From: Paracoccaceae bacterium
GTDB lineage: Bacteria; Pseudomonadota; Alphaproteobacteria; Rhodobacterales; Rhodobacteraceae
Assembly (NCBI GenBank): GCA_016938875.1
Contig: JAFGTV010000001.1
Coordinates: 1 to 64,000 of the forward strand
Direction: 5' to 3'
Length of the DNA: 64,000 nt
Position 1 is the first letter of the stretch; each line of letters opens with the position of its first letter. The notes under the pieces are model-generated. The model ran no database searches. It was not told the DNA's origin and was given only the letters and a program-made list of their open reading frames with translations. This document shows, piece by piece, positions 17,230 to 26,337 of this stretch. The position numbers and the translations under genes were made by a program.

Positions 17230-18450
17230 ATGAAGCTTTCCGCGCGCAACCTGATCCTGGTGGGCCTGCTGGCGGCGCTGGCGGGGGGCCTTTTCTATGC
17301 CTCGGTACGCACGGTGCCGGTGCCGGTCGATCTGCATGTGGTGGCGCGCGGCCCGATGCAGGTAACGATCAATGCCGATGGCAAGACCCAGATCCGCAAC
17401 ATCTATGAGGTGGCCGCGCCGCTGACCGGCACCGCGCGCCGCTCGCCGGTCGAGGTCGGGCAAAGGGTGATCAAGGACGAGACCCCCGTCGCCGTGGTCG
17501 AACCCGCCGCACCCAGCCTGCTGGACAGCCGTGCGCGCATCCAGGCCGAGGCCGCCGTGCGCGAGGCCGAGGCCGCCCGCCACCTGGCCGAAAGCGATCT
17601 GCGCAAGGCCGACGAGGATCTGGCCTATGCCCAAAGCCAGTTCGAGCGGGTCCAGACGCTGGTGGCGCGCGGCGTGTCCTCGATCACCCGGCTGGAGGAT
17701 GAAACCCAGGCCCTGGCCATCGCCCGGGCCGCGCGCGACGCCGCTGCCGCGGGGCTCGATATGGCCGAAAGCTCGCTTGAACGGACCCGCGCCGCGCTGA
17801 TCGCCCCCGAAGGGGACCAGCTGGCCGGGGCGAACGGGGAATGCTGCGTGGTGCTGCGCGCGCCCATCGACGGCACCGTGCTGGAGGTCGACGTGATCTC
17901 GGAACGGCCGGTGACCATCGGCACCCGGCTGCTGTCGATCGGCCAGCCCGACGATCTGGAGATCGTGGCCGATCTGTTGTCGGCCGATGCCGTCCGCCTG
18001 CGCCCCGGCGCGCGCGCGATGGTCGAACGCTGGGGCGGTGACACGGTGCTGGAGGCCCGTTTGCGCAGGGTCGAACCGGTGGCCCGCACCAAGGTCTCGG
18101 CCCTGGGCATCGAAGAGCAGCGCGTCGATGCGCTGTTCGACATCCTGACCCCGCCCGAGGGCCGCGCGGGCCTGGGCGAGGGGTTCGCGGTGTTCCTGCG
18201 CATCGTCGAATGGCAGGCCGATGACACGCTGCAGGTGCCGCTCTCGGCGCTGTTTCGCAGGGATGGCGGCTGGGCGGTGTTCACCGTCACGGACGGGGTG
18301 GCGCAGCTGACCCCGGTCCAGATCGGGCGCCGCAGCGAAACCGCCGCCCAGGTTCTGTCCGGGCTGGTGCCGGGGGCGGTGGTCATCACCCACCCCTCGG
18401 ACGCCATCGGCGCTGGCGTCGCGGTGGTGGATCGCACCACGCTGGAGTGA
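17230..18450 (+). CDS. HlyD-family periplasmic adaptor
   Basis: A 406-residue membrane fusion protein. A single N-terminal helix (about residues 8-26) anchors it, followed by a split lipoyl/biotinyl-like domain, a long alpha-helical hairpin rich in Ala, Glu and Arg (about 95-195), and beta-barrel segments. It would connect the FtsX permease to an outer-membrane channel. The GGAG-type site before the ATG at 17230 is good. No TolC homologue is encoded nearby, so a general one is presumably used. It completes the ATPase-permease-adaptor operon. Confidence 0.87.
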   Translation: MKLSARNLILVGLLAALAGGLFYASVRTVPVPVDLHVVARGPMQVTINADGKTQIRNIYEVAAPLTGTARRSPVEVGQRVIKDETPVAVVEPAAPSLLDSRARIQAEAAVREAEAARHLAESDLRKADEDLAYAQSQFERVQTLVARGVSSITRLEDETQALAIARAARDAAAAGLDMAESSLERTRAALIAPEGDQLAGANGECCVVLRAPIDGTVLEVDVISERPVTIGTRLLSIGQPDDLEIVADLLSADAVRLRPGARAMVERWGGDTVLEARLRRVEPVARTKVSALGIEEQRVDALFDILTPPEGRAGLGEGFAVFLRIVEWQADDTLQVPLSALFRRDGGWAVFTVTDGVAQLTPVQIGRRSETAAQVLSGLVPGAVVITHPSDAIGAGVAVVDRTTLE

Positions 18451-18516
18451 ACGCGCTGCACGGTTTTGCTGGCGACATGCGCCTTTGGTCGGCGGCGCGC
18501 GCCTTGGGCGTGGCCC

Positions 18517-19209
18517 TCAGACCCCCAGATAGCGGTCGGCCAGTGCCTGGGTCATCGCCGCCATCGGCCCGGTCCAGGCGGTGCGGCCCTTTTCCAGGAT
18601 CACCGCGCGGTCCGCGACATGGCTCAGTTCGCGCAGGGATTTGTCGACCACCAGGATCGCCAACCCGGTTTCGGCCTTCAGGCCGCGGATCGCGGACCAG
18701 ATTTCCTGCCGGATCAGCGGGGCCAGCCCCTCGGTCGCCTCGTCGAGGATCAACAGGCGCGGGTTGGTCATCAGCGCGCGCCCGATCACCAGCATCTGCT
18801 GCTCGCCCCCCGACAAAAGGGCCGCGTCCTGGCCGGATCGTTCCTTTAGCCGGGGAAACATCGCGTAAACCCGCGCCCGGTCCCACGGGCCGGGGCGGGC
18901 GGCGGCGATCAGGTTTTCCTCGACGCTGAGCCCGGCAAAGGCGCGCCGCCCCTCGGGCACCAGCCCCAGCCCCAGCCGCGCGGCCCGGTGTGCGGGCAGG
19001 CCTGCCAGCGATTGCCCGGCAAACCGAATGGTGCCCGCGCGATGCGGCAGCAGGCGGGTGAGGGTGCGGATCGTGGTGGTCTTGCCCATGCCGTTGCGCC
19101 CCATCAGGGCGACGACCTCGGCCTCGGCCAGGTCCAGGTCGACGCCGAACAGCGCCTGGGAATGGCCATAAAAGGCGGTGATCCCCTGCATCTGCACCAG
19201 CGGCGTCAT
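18517..19209 (-). CDS. livF: Branched-chain amino-acid-type ABC importer ATPase LivF
   Basis: A 230-residue ATPase with Walker A GRNGMGKTT, the LivF-typical LGLVPEGRRAFAGLSVEENL segment, signature LSGGEQQM and Walker B LLILDEATEGLAP. It pairs with LivG to drive the LivHM permease. Its ATG overlaps the livG stop by four bases. Walker B has Ala in place of the usual Pro (DEAT), a common LivF variant. Substrate is unknown: the LivKHMGF class carries branched-chain amino acids, urea, amides or aromatic acids. Confidence 0.9.
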   Translation of the reverse strand: MTPLVQMQGITAFYGHSQALFGVDLDLAEAEVVALMGRNGMGKTTTIRTLTRLLPHRAGTIRFAGQSLAGLPAHRAARLGLGLVPEGRRAFAGLSVEENLIAAARPGPWDRARVYAMFPRLKERSGQDAALLSGGEQQMLVIGRALMTNPRLLILDEATEGLAPLIRQEIWSAIRGLKAETGLAILVVDKSLRELSHVADRAVILEKGRTAWTGPMAAMTQALADRYLGV

Positions 19210-19967
19210 TCCAGAATCTCCTCGCCCAGATAGGCGCGGCGCACCTCGGGGTCGGCGCGGATCTGGGCCACCGTGCCGCTGGCGATGATCCGGCCCGAGA
19301 CCAGCACGCTGATCCGGTCGGCCAGGGCAAAGACCGCGTCCATGTCATGTTCCACCAACAGGATCGGCGCGCGGTGCCGCAGATCGTCCAGCAGGGCCGT
19401 CATCTCGCGCGCGCCATCTGGGCCCATCCCGGCCATCGGTTCGTCCAGCACGAACGCGCGCGGCGCCAGCGCCAGCGCCATGGCCAGTTCCAGCCGCCGC
19501 CGTTCGCCATGGGCCAGATCGCCCGCGACCACCCTGTGACGCCCGGTCAGCCCGACGCGGTCGATATCGCCCATCGCGGCGGCGCGCAGCGCGGCGTCCG
19601 CCAACACCGGCCGGACAAAGCGGAAGCTGCCCCCTCGCGCGCCCTGCACCGCAAGCATGACGTTTTGCAGAACGCTCAGTTCCGCGGCGACCGACGACAC
19701 CTGGAACGTGCGCGCCAGGCCTGCGCGCGCCCTGCGGACCACATCCGCGCCGGTCACGTCGCGCCCGTTCAACAGCACCTGGCCCGCATCGGGGCGCAGC
19801 GTGCCCGCGATCAGCCCGATCAGCGTCGATTTCCCCGCCCCGTTGGGCCCGATCAGCGCGTGGATCTCGCCCGGCAACAGGCGCAGCGAGACCCCGTCGG
19901 TGGCCTTGAGCGCGCCAAAGGACAGGTGCAGATCGCGGGTTTCCAGCACGGGCGCGGGCCTAGTCAT
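19206..19967 (-). CDS. livG: Branched-chain amino-acid-type ABC importer ATPase LivG
   Basis: A 253-residue ATPase with Walker A GPNGAGKST near residue 36, the LivG segment LARTFQVSS, a signature region LAHGERRRLE in place of LSGG, Walker B FVLDEPMAGMG and switch His in LVEHDMD. I choose the ATG at 19967, which has a GAGG site at proper spacing; one at 19973 would have none. It overlaps the livM stop, keeping ATPase and permease translation linked. The variant signature (AHGE) is typical of LivG. Confidence 0.9.
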   Translation of the reverse strand: MTRPAPVLETRDLHLSFGALKATDGVSLRLLPGEIHALIGPNGAGKSTLIGLIAGTLRPDAGQVLLNGRDVTGADVVRRARAGLARTFQVSSVAAELSVLQNVMLAVQGARGGSFRFVRPVLADAALRAAAMGDIDRVGLTGRHRVVAGDLAHGERRRLELAMALALAPRAFVLDEPMAGMGPDGAREMTALLDDLRHRAPILLVEHDMDAVFALADRISVLVSGRIIASGTVAQIRADPEVRRAYLGEEILE

Positions 19968-20943
19968 GGGCATCCTCGCGCCCGGCCAATGTGCCGATCA
20001 GACCGCCGCGCGCGAACAGCACGATCCCCAGCAGGATCAGGCCCAGGAACAGTTTCCAATAGTCGCTGACGCCGCCCAGCCAATGTTCCAGCAAGATGAA
20101 CAGTGCCGCCCCGGCCACCGGCCCGAACAGCCGCCCAACCCCGCCCAGGATCACGAACACCATGATCTCGCCCGAGGTTTGCCAACTCAGCATCGAGGGG
20201 CTGACGAACCGGTTGAGATCGGCATAAAGCGCCCCGGCCAGCGCGGTGATCGCCCCGGAAATCACAAAGGCGCTGAGATGCAGCGAAAACGGCCGGATGC
20301 CCAGCGCGGCCAGCCGCCCGGGGTTTTGCCGCGCCCCCGCCAGCGCCAGGCCAAAGCGCGCGCGCACCATCATGTGCGTCAGGGCCAGCACCGCCATCAA
20401 CAGACCATAAGCCAGCGCAAAGAACTGGATCGGGTCCAGCGTGTTCAGCCCCGCAAAGCCGTTGCGCACATAGATCGAAATGCCGTCCTCGCCGCCATAG
20501 GCGGGCCAGGAAATCGCGAAATAGTAAAGCATCTGCCCGAAGGCCAGCGTGATCATGATGAAATAGACCCCCGCCGTGCGCAGGCTGAGCGCGCCGATGA
20601 CCAGCGCCGCCAGCGCCCCGGCGCTCATTGCCGCCAGCCAGATCAGCGGCATCGACTTGGTGCCCGGCACCTCGAACGGCCAGCTCATCAGCAAATCAAA
20701 GTTCTGCACCGGGGCGGCCAGCACCGCCATCGCATAGCCGCCGATTCCAAAGAACGCCGCATGTCCCAGCGAGACCAGTCCGCCATAGCCCAGCGCGATG
20801 TTCAGCCCCGCCCCGGCCAGCGCCAGGATCGCCACCTTGGTGGCCAGCGTGATGACAAACGGTTCGTCCAGCGCCCAGGCCGCCAGCGGCACCGCCAGCA
20901 GCGCCAGCGCCAGCACACCGTTCAGCAGGGGTTCGCGCCGCAT
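19960..20943 (-). CDS. livM: ABC importer permease LivM
   Basis: A 327-residue permease with about nine to ten helices and the conserved LNIALGYGGLVSLGHAAFFGIGGY segment characteristic of LivM. A second signature (TLAFGQMLYY) and a C-terminal GGVGRLFGPVAGA segment are present. It forms the membrane channel with LivH. livH ends four bases upstream, so the two are coupled. Nothing is missing relative to the family. Confidence 0.92.
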   Translation of the reverse strand: MRREPLLNGVLALALLAVPLAAWALDEPFVITLATKVAILALAGAGLNIALGYGGLVSLGHAAFFGIGGYAMAVLAAPVQNFDLLMSWPFEVPGTKSMPLIWLAAMSAGALAALVIGALSLRTAGVYFIMITLAFGQMLYYFAISWPAYGGEDGISIYVRNGFAGLNTLDPIQFFALAYGLLMAVLALTHMMVRARFGLALAGARQNPGRLAALGIRPFSLHLSAFVISGAITALAGALYADLNRFVSPSMLSWQTSGEIMVFVILGGVGRLFGPVAGAALFILLEHWLGGVSDYWKLFLGLILLGIVLFARGGLIGTLAGREDAHD

Positions 20944-20946
20944 CGC

Positions 20947-21855
20947 TCAGGCCCGCCCGTACAGGCCGCCGGGGCGCAGCACCAGCACCACGGCCATCAG
21001 GATATAGATCAGCATCGAGGCCAGCGCCGCCCCGATCGCGCCCGCATCCGATCGCGACATGACCGTTCCCAACGCCAGCGGCAGCACGAACCGGCCCAGC
21101 GTGTCGGTCATCCCCACCAGGATCGCGCCCACCAGCGCGCCCTTTATCGACCCGATCCCCCCGATCACGATCACCACGAAGGCCAGGATCAGCACGGGTT
21201 CGCCCATGCCGACCTGCACCGATTGCAACGCGCCCACCAGCGCGCCGGCCAGCCCCGCCAGCGCCGCCCCCAGCGCGAACACGATGGTATATAGCCGCGA
21301 AATATCCACCCCCAGCGCTGCGATCATCTCGCGGTCGGCCTCGCCCGCGCGGATGCGGATGCCCAGGCGGGTGCGCCCGATCAGCCAGAACAACCCCGCC
21401 GCCACGCCCAGCCCCACCCCGATCAGCACAAGGCGATACAGCGGATACTCCAGCCCCCCCGGCAGGGTCACGGGCCCGGCCAGTGCGGCGGGAATGTCCA
21501 GATAAAGCGGGAAAGAGCCAAAGGCCCAGCGCGTGCCCTCGGAAAACACCAGGATCAGCGCAAAGGTGGCCAGGACCTGGTCCAGGTGATCGCGCGCATA
21601 AAGCCGCCTGATCACCGTCATCTCGACAATGGCGCCAGCGGCGGCGGCTGCGGCCAGGCTGGCGGCCAGACCCAGCCAGAAACTGCCCGTGGCCCCCGCC
21701 ACCGCCGCACAGGCAAACGCCCCCACCATGAACAGCGAGCCGTGGGCGAGATTGATCAGCCCCATCACGCCGAACACCAGCGTCAGCCCGGCGGCCATCA
21801 AGAACAGCATCACGCCGTATTGCAGGCCGTTCAGGGCCTGCTCGATCAAGAGCAT
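20947..21855 (-). CDS. livH: ABC importer permease LivH
   Basis: A 302-residue permease starting MLLIEQALNGLQYGVMLFL, the normal LivH N-terminus, with the LTLVFGVMGLINLAHG signature and a conserved VIVIGGIGSIKGA loop near the end. It dimerises with LivM. The frame stays open upstream, but the extra 34 residues are Ala/Pro/Arg-rich and unlike LivH, so the ATG at 21855 is used even though its ribosome-binding site is weak. A 79-base gap separates it from the binding-protein gene. Confidence 0.9.
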   Translation of the reverse strand: MLLIEQALNGLQYGVMLFLMAAGLTLVFGVMGLINLAHGSLFMVGAFACAAVAGATGSFWLGLAASLAAAAAAGAIVEMTVIRRLYARDHLDQVLATFALILVFSEGTRWAFGSFPLYLDIPAALAGPVTLPGGLEYPLYRLVLIGVGLGVAAGLFWLIGRTRLGIRIRAGEADREMIAALGVDISRLYTIVFALGAALAGLAGALVGALQSVQVGMGEPVLILAFVVIVIGGIGSIKGALVGAILVGMTDTLGRFVLPLALGTVMSRSDAGAIGAALASMLIYILMAVVLVLRPGGLYGRA

Positions 21856-21934
21856 TGCGGTCAAAAAGGGGGCTCCGGCAGGGGCAGGGGCAGGGGCGCG
21901 GGCGTGCCGTCGGGGCCGCCCGCGCGCGGGGTGC

Positions 21935-23074
21935 TTACATCTTGCACTCGCCCTCATAGGGGTTGCCGCGATCGGTCATCGCGGTGCCGACGATCTTGTT
22001 GGTATAAAGATCGCCCTCTTTGACCACCTCGCGGACATAAAGATCCTGGATCGGGTGGTTCGCGGGACCAAAGGCGAATTTGCCCCGGACCGAGGCGAAA
22101 TCGGCCGCCTTCAGCGCCGCGCGAAAGGCCGGGGCGTCGGCGACGCTGGCCTTGGCCATGGCCGACAACAGCAGGTTTGCGGTGTCATAGCCGTAAGAGG
22201 CGTAGACCGAGGGCAGGCGATCGTATTTCTCGGCAAAGGCGGTGACAAAGGCGGCGTTGGCGGCATTGTCCAGATCGGGCGACCAGTTGGCGCCGTTCAA
22301 CGTGCCCAGCGCCGCATCGCCCATCGCCTGAAGGATCGACTGATCAAACGAGAACGCCGGGCCGATCAGCGGCAGGCCGACACCGGAATCGGCATATTGC
22401 TTGACGAAGGAAATCCCCATCCCGCCGGGCAGGAAGATGAACACGCCGTCCGCGCCAGAGGCGCGGATCTGGGCGATTTCGCCCGCGTAATCGGTCTGGC
22501 CCAGCTGGGTATAGACCTCGCCCACCACGTCGCCCTCGTAGAACCGCTTGAACCCCGCCAGCGAGTCCTTTCCGGCCGGATAGTTCGGCGCCATGATAAA
22601 GGCCTTGGTGATGCCCGCCGTCGCGGCATAGGCCCCCGCGGCCTCGTGCAGGTTGTCGTTTTGATAGCTGACCGCGAAATAGTTGGGGTTGCAGCCCTTG
22701 CCCGCCAGTTGCGACGGCGCGGCGTTGGTCGACAGATAGAATTTCCCCTGCGCGGTGGCGGCGGGCACCACGGCCATCGCCAGGTTCGACCACACGATGC
22801 CGGTCAGCACGTCGACCTTGTCGGACTGGATCATCTTGTCGGCCAGTTGCACGGCCACGTCGGGCTTGCGCTGATCATCCTCGATGATCACCTCCAGATC
22901 CGGGTTGTTCGCCATCCCTACCGCCAGCATAAAGCCGTCTCGGGTGTCGATCCCCAGGCTTGCCCCGCCGCCCGACAGGGTGGTGATCATGCCGACCTTT
23001 ACCGGCTCTGCCGTGGCGTTGTCGGCCATGGCCACGGCGGCAACGGCCGCCATAAGGATAGTCTTGACGTTCAT
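21935..23074 (-). CDS. LivK-type periplasmic substrate-binding protein
   Basis: A 379-residue binding protein with an N-terminal Sec signal (MNVKTILMAAVAAVAMADNATA) and the Leu/Ile/Val-binding fold opening VKVGMITTLSGGGASLG. A GAGAG site precedes the ATG. It heads the operon binding protein-H-M-G-F, so expression of the receptor can exceed that of the membrane parts. The C-terminus (GECKM) and a cysteine at KGCNPNYF could form a disulfide in the periplasm, as in related amide- or aromatic-compound receptors. Ligand cannot be assigned from sequence reading. Confidence 0.85.
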   Translation of the reverse strand: MNVKTILMAAVAAVAMADNATAEPVKVGMITTLSGGGASLGIDTRDGFMLAVGMANNPDLEVIIEDDQRKPDVAVQLADKMIQSDKVDVLTGIVWSNLAMAVVPAATAQGKFYLSTNAAPSQLAGKGCNPNYFAVSYQNDNLHEAAGAYAATAGITKAFIMAPNYPAGKDSLAGFKRFYEGDVVGEVYTQLGQTDYAGEIAQIRASGADGVFIFLPGGMGISFVKQYADSGVGLPLIGPAFSFDQSILQAMGDAALGTLNGANWSPDLDNAANAAFVTAFAEKYDRLPSVYASYGYDTANLLLSAMAKASVADAPAFRAALKAADFASVRGKFAFGPANHPIQDLYVREVVKEGDLYTNKIVGTAMTDRGNPYEGECKM

Positions 23075-23192
23075 CTGTCTCTCCCGTTCGGTTTTTGTGC
23101 CGCCCTTGTAAAGGCCGGGCAGGTCGCGGGCATGCTAAGCCGCGCGGCGCGCACCCCGCAAGCAGCTATTGCGCGCCGGGCGGGGGGCGCAT

Positions 23193-24260
23193 TCAGGCGT
23201 CTGGCGTGCCGGTGCCGTGCGCCCGGTGATACCATTGCAGCACTTGCGTCCGAACCTCGGCGGGCAGAACGCGGCTGCCACCGGCCAGCAGCAGCTTGCC
23301 CAGCAGCGCGTGTTCGGCCGGATCCTCGATGATGCGCAGAAACGCCGCGCGATGCCAGGCGACCGCCGCCCGGTGCAGATCCGTCACGCCGGGAATGGCC
23401 TGCAGCCGGTCCAATGCGTCCTGCGTCGCCGGGGCCATCGCCGCGATCGAGCGGTCCTGAACGGTGTTGAAATTACGCTCTACCCAATAGGCCAGGTCGA
23501 TGGATTTGCCGGTCCGGTTGGGCAACCCGCGCGCGCGCTTGACCATAAAGCTCTCGGCCGACTTGATCGAGTAGTGGTTGATCTCGGCCAGCGCGCGCCC
23601 CGCGCCGGTCCCCATCAGCGACAACCGCCCCGCATGGCGCGCGATCCCGGCAGGCAGCGGCGCGCCGGACCCATCCACCCAAACCGGCACCGCGGCCTTT
23701 TCGGGCGACTTCTGGCGCGGACGATGCACGCCCAACTGGTTGAACGGCCCCGCGGCGCGAAACAGCGTCTTGAAGAAGGTCGCGGCCACCGGATAGCTGC
23801 AATCGGGCGGCATGGCGGCGGTGAACTGTTTGGTCACAGGCGCATCGTCGAATGCAAAAACCCCGTTGTCGCCGAAAAACCGCCAGGGCAGGGCGATGGC
23901 ATCGGTGCCCCGGGGCAGGGCGTCCAGCAGATCGGTGAACCGGTGGCCTGGCACGTGGATGTTCACGAACTCGTCCAGATCGACCCCCAGGATCCAGTCT
24001 GCCTGGCGGCGCAGCGGATGTTTCCACGCCGCGCGCAGGGCCTGCCACTGGATGCTGCCATCGGGTGGCGCGCTGTGCGGCACATGGGTCAGCACCCCCG
24101 CCCCGGCCAGGGTGTCCAGCAGCGCGTCGGTGCCATCCTCGCAGTCGTTGGAATAGACCAGAATGTCGCGCGCCCCCGCGCCCAGGTGATGGGCCAGCCA
24201 TTCCAGCACAAACGGCCCCTCGTTGCGGGCGGTCGTGACGATCAGGATGCGTTGGCTCAC
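23193..24260 (-). CDS. Glycosyltransferase family 2-like protein
   Basis: A 355-residue protein with the glycosyltransferase 2_4 pattern: RILIVTTARNEGPFVLEWLAHH at the start, a nucleotide-sugar region, and the DLDEFVNI metal-binding motif near residue 93. A family of cytosolic GT2 proteins found in Rhodobacterales polysaccharide loci has this layout. No membrane segment is visible. I use a GTG at 24260 with an AAGGG site; an ATG at 24290 would add ten residues. It stands alone between the Liv operon and the cobalamin cluster and its acceptor is unknown. Confidence 0.75.
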   Translation of the reverse strand: MSQRILIVTTARNEGPFVLEWLAHHLGAGARDILVYSNDCEDGTDALLDTLAGAGVLTHVPHSAPPDGSIQWQALRAAWKHPLRRQADWILGVDLDEFVNIHVPGHRFTDLLDALPRGTDAIALPWRFFGDNGVFAFDDAPVTKQFTAAMPPDCSYPVAATFFKTLFRAAGPFNQLGVHRPRQKSPEKAAVPVWVDGSGAPLPAGIARHAGRLSLMGTGAGRALAEINHYSIKSAESFMVKRARGLPNRTGKSIDLAYWVERNFNTVQDRSIAAMAPATQDALDRLQAIPGVTDLHRAAVAWHRAAFLRIIEDPAEHALLGKLLLAGGSRVLPAEVRTQVLQWYHRAHGTGTPDA

Positions 24261-24526
24261 GGGGCGGCCCTTTTTGGTATGCGCCCCCATGCAGGGGTGC
24301 GATCACGCAGGTGTCAAGCGGGCACAGCCTCCCACCGGTCGGGTGTCAGCGCCTGGCTAAAGGCCGCCAGCACCGCCGCGCCCGCGCATGGGGCTTGTCG
24401 ATGCGCGCGCCATCCGGTCCCGGCAGGCGCTGGCACAGTGCCGTTTCTTGGCCCGGCCGACGCACGGTTGCATAGCCCGCACGGGGATGCCATTCAATCG
24501 CCCTGTCCTGATTGCCGGGAAACCCC

Positions 24527-25381
24527 ATGCATCCGATCCCCCGCCGTCCCGCCCATAGGTCCGTGCCGCACCAGTCCTGCGTTGCGGGGCATTTTGGCGA
24601 GCTGGTGCAGGGGCGGTTGGGCCCCCGGGGGCCGGTTGTGCTGATCACCCTGCCGTGCCGCGCGCTGGCGGTGCGCGCGGTCTGGCAGCCGGGGGGCGGC
24701 CCGGGGCTGTGGCAGGGGGCGCGGCCGGTGCTGTCGCGGGCGCAACTGCTGGCGCTGCACGGCGCGGTGCGGGGCGGCGCGCCGGGGGGACGGTTGCGCA
24801 TTCTTGCGGGCATGGTGCCGGGGGGCGGGGCGGGGGCCTCGACCGCGGCGCTGTTGGCGGCGATGCGCGCGATGGCCCGCGCCCCGATGTCCCCCCGGGC
24901 CGAGGCCGCGCTGTGCCTGGCGCTGGAGGGGGCGAGCGATCCGTTGATGCACCCGGCGCCTGAGCGGATCTTGTGGGCGCCGCGTGTGGGCCGGGTGCTG
25001 GCGCCCCTGCCACCCTTGCCCGCGTTCGAGGTTCTGGGCGGGTTCGCCGGGCCGGGGCGGCGCACCGACCCGGTGGACATGCGGTTTGCCGATGTCAGCG
25101 ACCTGGTGTCCGCCTGGCGCCGGGGTCCGGGGCGGGCCGAGCTGGCCGCACTGGCCAGCGAAAGCGCGCGGCGCAATCACGCGCTGCGCGGCGGGCCGGA
25201 CCCGGCGGTACTGGGGCGGATCGGGCCGGGGCTGGGGGCGCTGGGCGTCGTCGCGGCCCATACCGGCACGGCGCTGGGGCTGCTCTTTGCGCCCGGCACG
25301 GTGCCCGGCGGTGCGCAGGCCGCCCTGCGCGCAGCGGGGCTGAAGCGGATCGTGCGGTTCAAGGTTGGGGGCGAGGGATGA
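24527..25381 (+). CDS. L-threonine kinase, PduX/BluE-like GHMP kinase
   Basis: A 284-residue GHMP kinase. The N-terminal CVAGHFGELVQGRLG segment matches PduX. The phosphate-binding loop GMVPGGGAGAST (about residues 95-106) is the GHMP motif, here with Ala for one Ser. PduX makes L-threonine phosphate, which CobC decarboxylates to the aminopropanol phosphate linker of cobalamin; the R. capsulatus counterpart is called BluE. The neighbours are cobD and cobC, exactly the next two steps. The ATG at 24527 has only a weak GGGAAA site. It overlaps cobD by four bases (ATGA). Family moderately sure, context strong. Confidence 0.8.
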   Translation: MHPIPRRPAHRSVPHQSCVAGHFGELVQGRLGPRGPVVLITLPCRALAVRAVWQPGGGPGLWQGARPVLSRAQLLALHGAVRGGAPGGRLRILAGMVPGGGAGASTAALLAAMRAMARAPMSPRAEAALCLALEGASDPLMHPAPERILWAPRVGRVLAPLPPLPAFEVLGGFAGPGRRTDPVDMRFADVSDLVSAWRRGPGRAELAALASESARRNHALRGGPDPAVLGRIGPGLGALGVVAAHTGTALGLLFAPGTVPGGAQAALRAAGLKRIVRFKVGGEG

Positions 25382-26319
25382 GCGCGGCTGCGATGTTGAT
25401 CGCCCTGGCCGTCGAGGGGGCGCTGGGCTGGCCCGATCGGCTGTATGCCCGGATCGGTCATCCGGTCACCTGGCTGGGGGCGCTGATCGCCGGGCTGGAA
25501 CGGCGCTGGAACCGCGCCGATCTGGGCGCGCGCCGCCGCCAGTTGCTGGGCGCCGCCACCGTGGGGCTGAGCGTTGCCGCCGCCGCCCTGCCGGCCGTGG
25601 TGCTGGTGGCGCTGTTGCCAGGGGGGGCGTGGGGGGTGATCCTGACCGGGCTGGCTGCCGCGCCGCTGGTCGCGCCGCGCAGCATGTATACCCATGTCGC
25701 CGCGGTGGCCCGGCCGCTGATGGCGGGCGATCTGGACGCGGCGCGCGGCGCGGTGGCGATGATTGTTGGGCGCGATCCGGCGCGGCTGGACGGTGCGGGG
25801 GTTGCCCGCGCCGCATTGGAAAGCCTGGCCGAGAATACCTCGGACGGGATCGTGGCGCCGGTCTTTTGGGGGGTGGTGCTGGGCCTGCCGGGGATTGCCG
25901 GATACAAGGCGATCAACACCCTGGACAGCATGATCGGCCACAAATCCGACCGGTATCGCGATTTTGGCCTGGTTGCGGCGCGGCTGGACGATCTGGCGAA
26001 CCTGATCCCCGCGCGGCTGACGGGGGGGCTGTTCTGCGCGGTCTCGACCCGGCCCGTCACGGCCTTTCGGGTGATGATGCGCGACGCGCGCGCGCACCGC
26101 TCGCCCAATGCCGGCTGGCCCGAGGCGGCGATGGCGGGGGGGCTGGGCGTGCGGCTGTCTGGTCCGCGCAGCTATGGGACGGAAATCAGCGCAGAGCCTT
26201 GGCTGAACGCCGCCGCCCCTGATCCCGGCGCGGTGGACCTGGCGGGGGGCCTGGTGCTTTATCTGCGGGCGATGGCGGGGGGCGCGCTGATGCTGGCGGG
26301 GCTTGCCTTTGTCGGCTGA
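25378..26319 (+). CDS. cobD: Adenosylcobinamide-phosphate synthase CobD/CbiB
   Basis: A 313-residue membrane protein of the CbiB/CobD family, which attaches (R)-1-amino-2-propanol phosphate to adenosylcobyric acid. Signature segments are GHPVTWLG near residue 28, ALESLAENTSDGIVAPVF near 143, and NTLDSMIGHKSDRY near 181. Several transmembrane helices are spread along the chain. The ATG at 25378 overlaps the threonine kinase stop. cobC follows after 18 bases. Naming follows the aerobic-pathway convention; this is not the Salmonella CobD decarboxylase. Confidence 0.93.
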   Translation: MSAAAMLIALAVEGALGWPDRLYARIGHPVTWLGALIAGLERRWNRADLGARRRQLLGAATVGLSVAAAALPAVVLVALLPGGAWGVILTGLAAAPLVAPRSMYTHVAAVARPLMAGDLDAARGAVAMIVGRDPARLDGAGVARAALESLAENTSDGIVAPVFWGVVLGLPGIAGYKAINTLDSMIGHKSDRYRDFGLVAARLDDLANLIPARLTGGLFCAVSTRPVTAFRVMMRDARAHRSPNAGWPEAAMAGGLGVRLSGPRSYGTEISAEPWLNAAAPDPGAVDLAGGLVLYLRAMAGGALMLAGLAFVG

Positions 26320-26337
26320 GCGGGGGAAGACCGCACC

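Noticed and set aside
21866-21910. Pro/Ala-rich extension upstream of livH containing short GGGGCA repeats
   Set aside because: It gives a non-family N-terminus to LivH and is probably intergenic; the repeat is short and not clearly functional.
24314-24493. A 59-codon minus-strand frame starting MASPCGLCNR and ending TPDRWEAVPA between the glycosyltransferase and threonine kinase genes
   Set aside because: Its C-terminal half looks protein-like and it has a CxxC, but it is short, has no good ribosome-binding site and matches no family I know. Kept as a possibility only.
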